Notes under the pieces: model-generated | What the model saw: the letters and a program-made list of their open reading frames with translations, nothing else | The model's database searches: none | Told to the model about the DNA's origin: nothing | Assembly (NCBI GenBank): GCA_030765665.1 | Contig: JAVCCD010000309.1 | Location: forward strand, 1-5,526 | Origin: Candidatus Tenebribacter mawsonii | GTDB taxonomy: Bacteria > Cloacimonadota > Cloacimonadia > Cloacimonadales > TCS61 | Direction of reading: 5' to 3' | Length of the DNA stretch: 5,526 nt | Position numbers and translations under genes: made by a program | Shown here: piece after piece, positions 4,783 through 5,526 of the stretch | How the letters are laid out: every line of letters starts with the position of its first letter | Position numbering within the stretch: the first letter of the stretch is position 1

Positions 4783-4826
4783 TGTTCACGACATTGACAG
4801 CGAGGATACAACCGTTACAGGCAATT
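4772..4826 (+). promoter_or_regulatory. Recurring leader stem-loop, copy 3 (before Kelch gene)
   Basis: GTGTTC (4782-4787) pairs with GGATAC (4804-4809) through two G-U pairs, so two base changes from copy 2 (GTATCC) keep the stem. An A/A mismatch and CG/CG (4789-4790 with 4801-4802) follow, in the same order as copy 2. The segment ends 29 bases before the ATG at 4856. The frame through it is open and continuous with the Kelch gene back to 4661, but no ribosome binding site supports an earlier start. Confidence 0.5.
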
Positions 4827-4855
4827 CAGCAACAAAAAATAAAAGAGAGGTAACA

Positions 4856-5526
4856 ATGATGAAGAAGAAATTAGTTGCAGTAGGCACAATTATGATGTTG
4901 TTTGGTATTTCGGTTATTTTTGCCCAAACCGGTTCCATTGCCAAGTCGTTGAACAGTCCGGTTCTTCATGCCCGGACAGACTCGATTCCTGATCCGTTAT
5001 ACGGGCATACATTGGTTTTTGTTAACGATCCGTATATTTTACTTTTCGGAGGTGACCAAAGTTCCAGAAATTTAATAAATGAGTTTTGGGCATACAATAA
5101 AGACAACAGTGAATGGGAGAAAGATGAACTCGACAATCCTCCACCCCGCAAGAATCATGCTGCAGTAGAAAACAATAGCAAAATGACTGTTCTTTTTGGA
5201 GAAGGCTCGTCAGCTTTGCTTTCTGATATCTGGCAATATGATCCACAAACTAACACCTGGGAAGAATTAACTTCTGGCGGAGCGAGCATACCAACGGCAA
5301 GGAAGTCCCATTCAGCAACATCGATAGGAGATGATATTTATGTCTGTGGAGGCATGGATTCAAATGGTTCGGGATTATCGGATTTCTGGAAATATAATCC
5401 AACGACAGGTATTTGGTCACAAGTAGCTGAACACCCCGGAGCTTGTGCTGGACATGGTGCGTTTTATCATAATGGTTCATTATATGCCTTCGGCGGATAC
5501 GAGCCGGAATATTTCAGTTATCGCAA
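4856..5526 (+). CDS. Secreted Kelch-repeat protein, N-terminal part (runs off the right edge)
   Basis: 223 codons are visible and the frame is still open at the edge. GAGAGG (4845-4850) precedes two adjacent ATGs (4856, 4859); either could be the start. Residues 1-23 are a signal peptide (MMKKK, hydrophobic core, cut after VIFA). Kelch repeats follow, each with a buried strand, a Gly-Gly type turn and an aromatic pair: about 50-90 (ILLFGGD ... FWAYNKDNSEW), 98-138 (VLFGEGS ... IWQYDPQTNTW), 149-190 (IYVCGGM ... FWKYNPTTGIW), and a fourth from 199 (LYAFGGY). Six or seven such repeats usually close a beta-propeller used for protein or carbohydrate binding outside the cell, so roughly half the propeller is missing. 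Repeat 2 has GEG in place of Gly-Gly. A T9SS tail could lie beyond the window. The frame is open upstream to 4661, with an ATG at 4709, but that start lacks a ribosome binding site and would bury the signal peptide. Confidence 0.87.
   Translation, partial: MMKKKLVAVGTIMMLFGISVIFAQTGSIAKSLNSPVLHARTDSIPDPLYGHTLVFVNDPYILLFGGDQSSRNLINEFWAYNKDNSEWEKDELDNPPPRKNHAAVENNSKMTVLFGEGSSALLSDIWQYDPQTNTWEELTSGGASIPTARKSHSATSIGDDIYVCGGMDSNGSGLSDFWKYNPTTGIWSQVAEHPGACAGHGAFYHNGSLYAFGGYEPEYFSYR

Noticed and set aside
4661..4855. N-terminal extension of the Kelch protein (ATG at 4709)
   Set aside because: The frame is open, but no ribosome binding site precedes 4709, while GAGAGG and a proper signal peptide support 4856.
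4966..5480. Three minus-strand open frames of 61-76 codons
   Set aside because: They lie antisense to the Kelch gene, whose repeats and signal peptide make its frame clearly the coding one.
1..5526. CRISPR array, tRNA, rRNA or transposase
   Set aside because: No regularly spaced short repeats, no cloverleaf or rRNA signature and no transposase frame were found in either strand by reading.

Overview
The window is AT-rich bacterial DNA, most consistent with the FCB superphylum. The main pointer is the end of the largest protein, which carries an NFPNPFNP-type tail typical of type IX secretion (T9SS) cargo and FlgD-like Ig domains in Cloacimonadota, Marinimicrobia, Ignavibacteria and relatives. 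Most real genes have clear Shine-Dalgarno sequences (AAGGAG, AAGGAGG, AGGGAG, GAGAGG). That fits a Cloacimonadota- or Ignavibacteria-like lineage better than core Bacteroidetes, which use Shine-Dalgarno sequences little. The assignment is an inference.

Layout. Positions 1-58 (minus) hold the first 19 codons of a glycine cleavage H protein (gcvH). Positions 70-345 hold no clear gene but several hairpins. Positions 346-625 carry two short overlapping reading frames, each with a plausible ribosome binding site, just ahead of a secreted CHAP-domain cell-wall hydrolase (652-2202) with a strong terminator (2206-2249). Positions 2250-2991 form a long gene-free stretch: a GC-rich inverted-repeat element, a GGGTTGCG-flanked hairpin, a minus-strand terminator, an approximately 100-bp repeat and a hairpin leader. 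Next come a five-helix membrane protein with a pilin-like outer domain (2992-4164) and, 30 bases later, a small cysteine-rich zinc-ribbon protein (4195-4560), probably one operon. A second copy of the 100-bp repeat and another hairpin leader then precede a secreted Kelch-repeat protein (4856 to beyond the right edge).

The most notable feature is regulatory. The three units (CHAP hydrolase; membrane protein plus zinc ribbon; Kelch protein) are each preceded by a related leader of about 55 bases. The leader forms a stem-loop whose paired arms change in partly compensating ways (506-562, 2842-2895, 4772-4826). The last two units additionally share a 95%-identical block of about 102 bp containing a TTGACA box (2673-2774 and 4576-4678). 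The same promoter/leader module thus appears to have been copied in front of unrelated envelope or secreted proteins, either as a shared regulatory device or as a boundary at which gene units are exchanged. How the proteins cooperate cannot be read from the sequence. The shared themes are the cell surface (CHAP, Kelch, T9SS tail, membrane protein) and a common leader.
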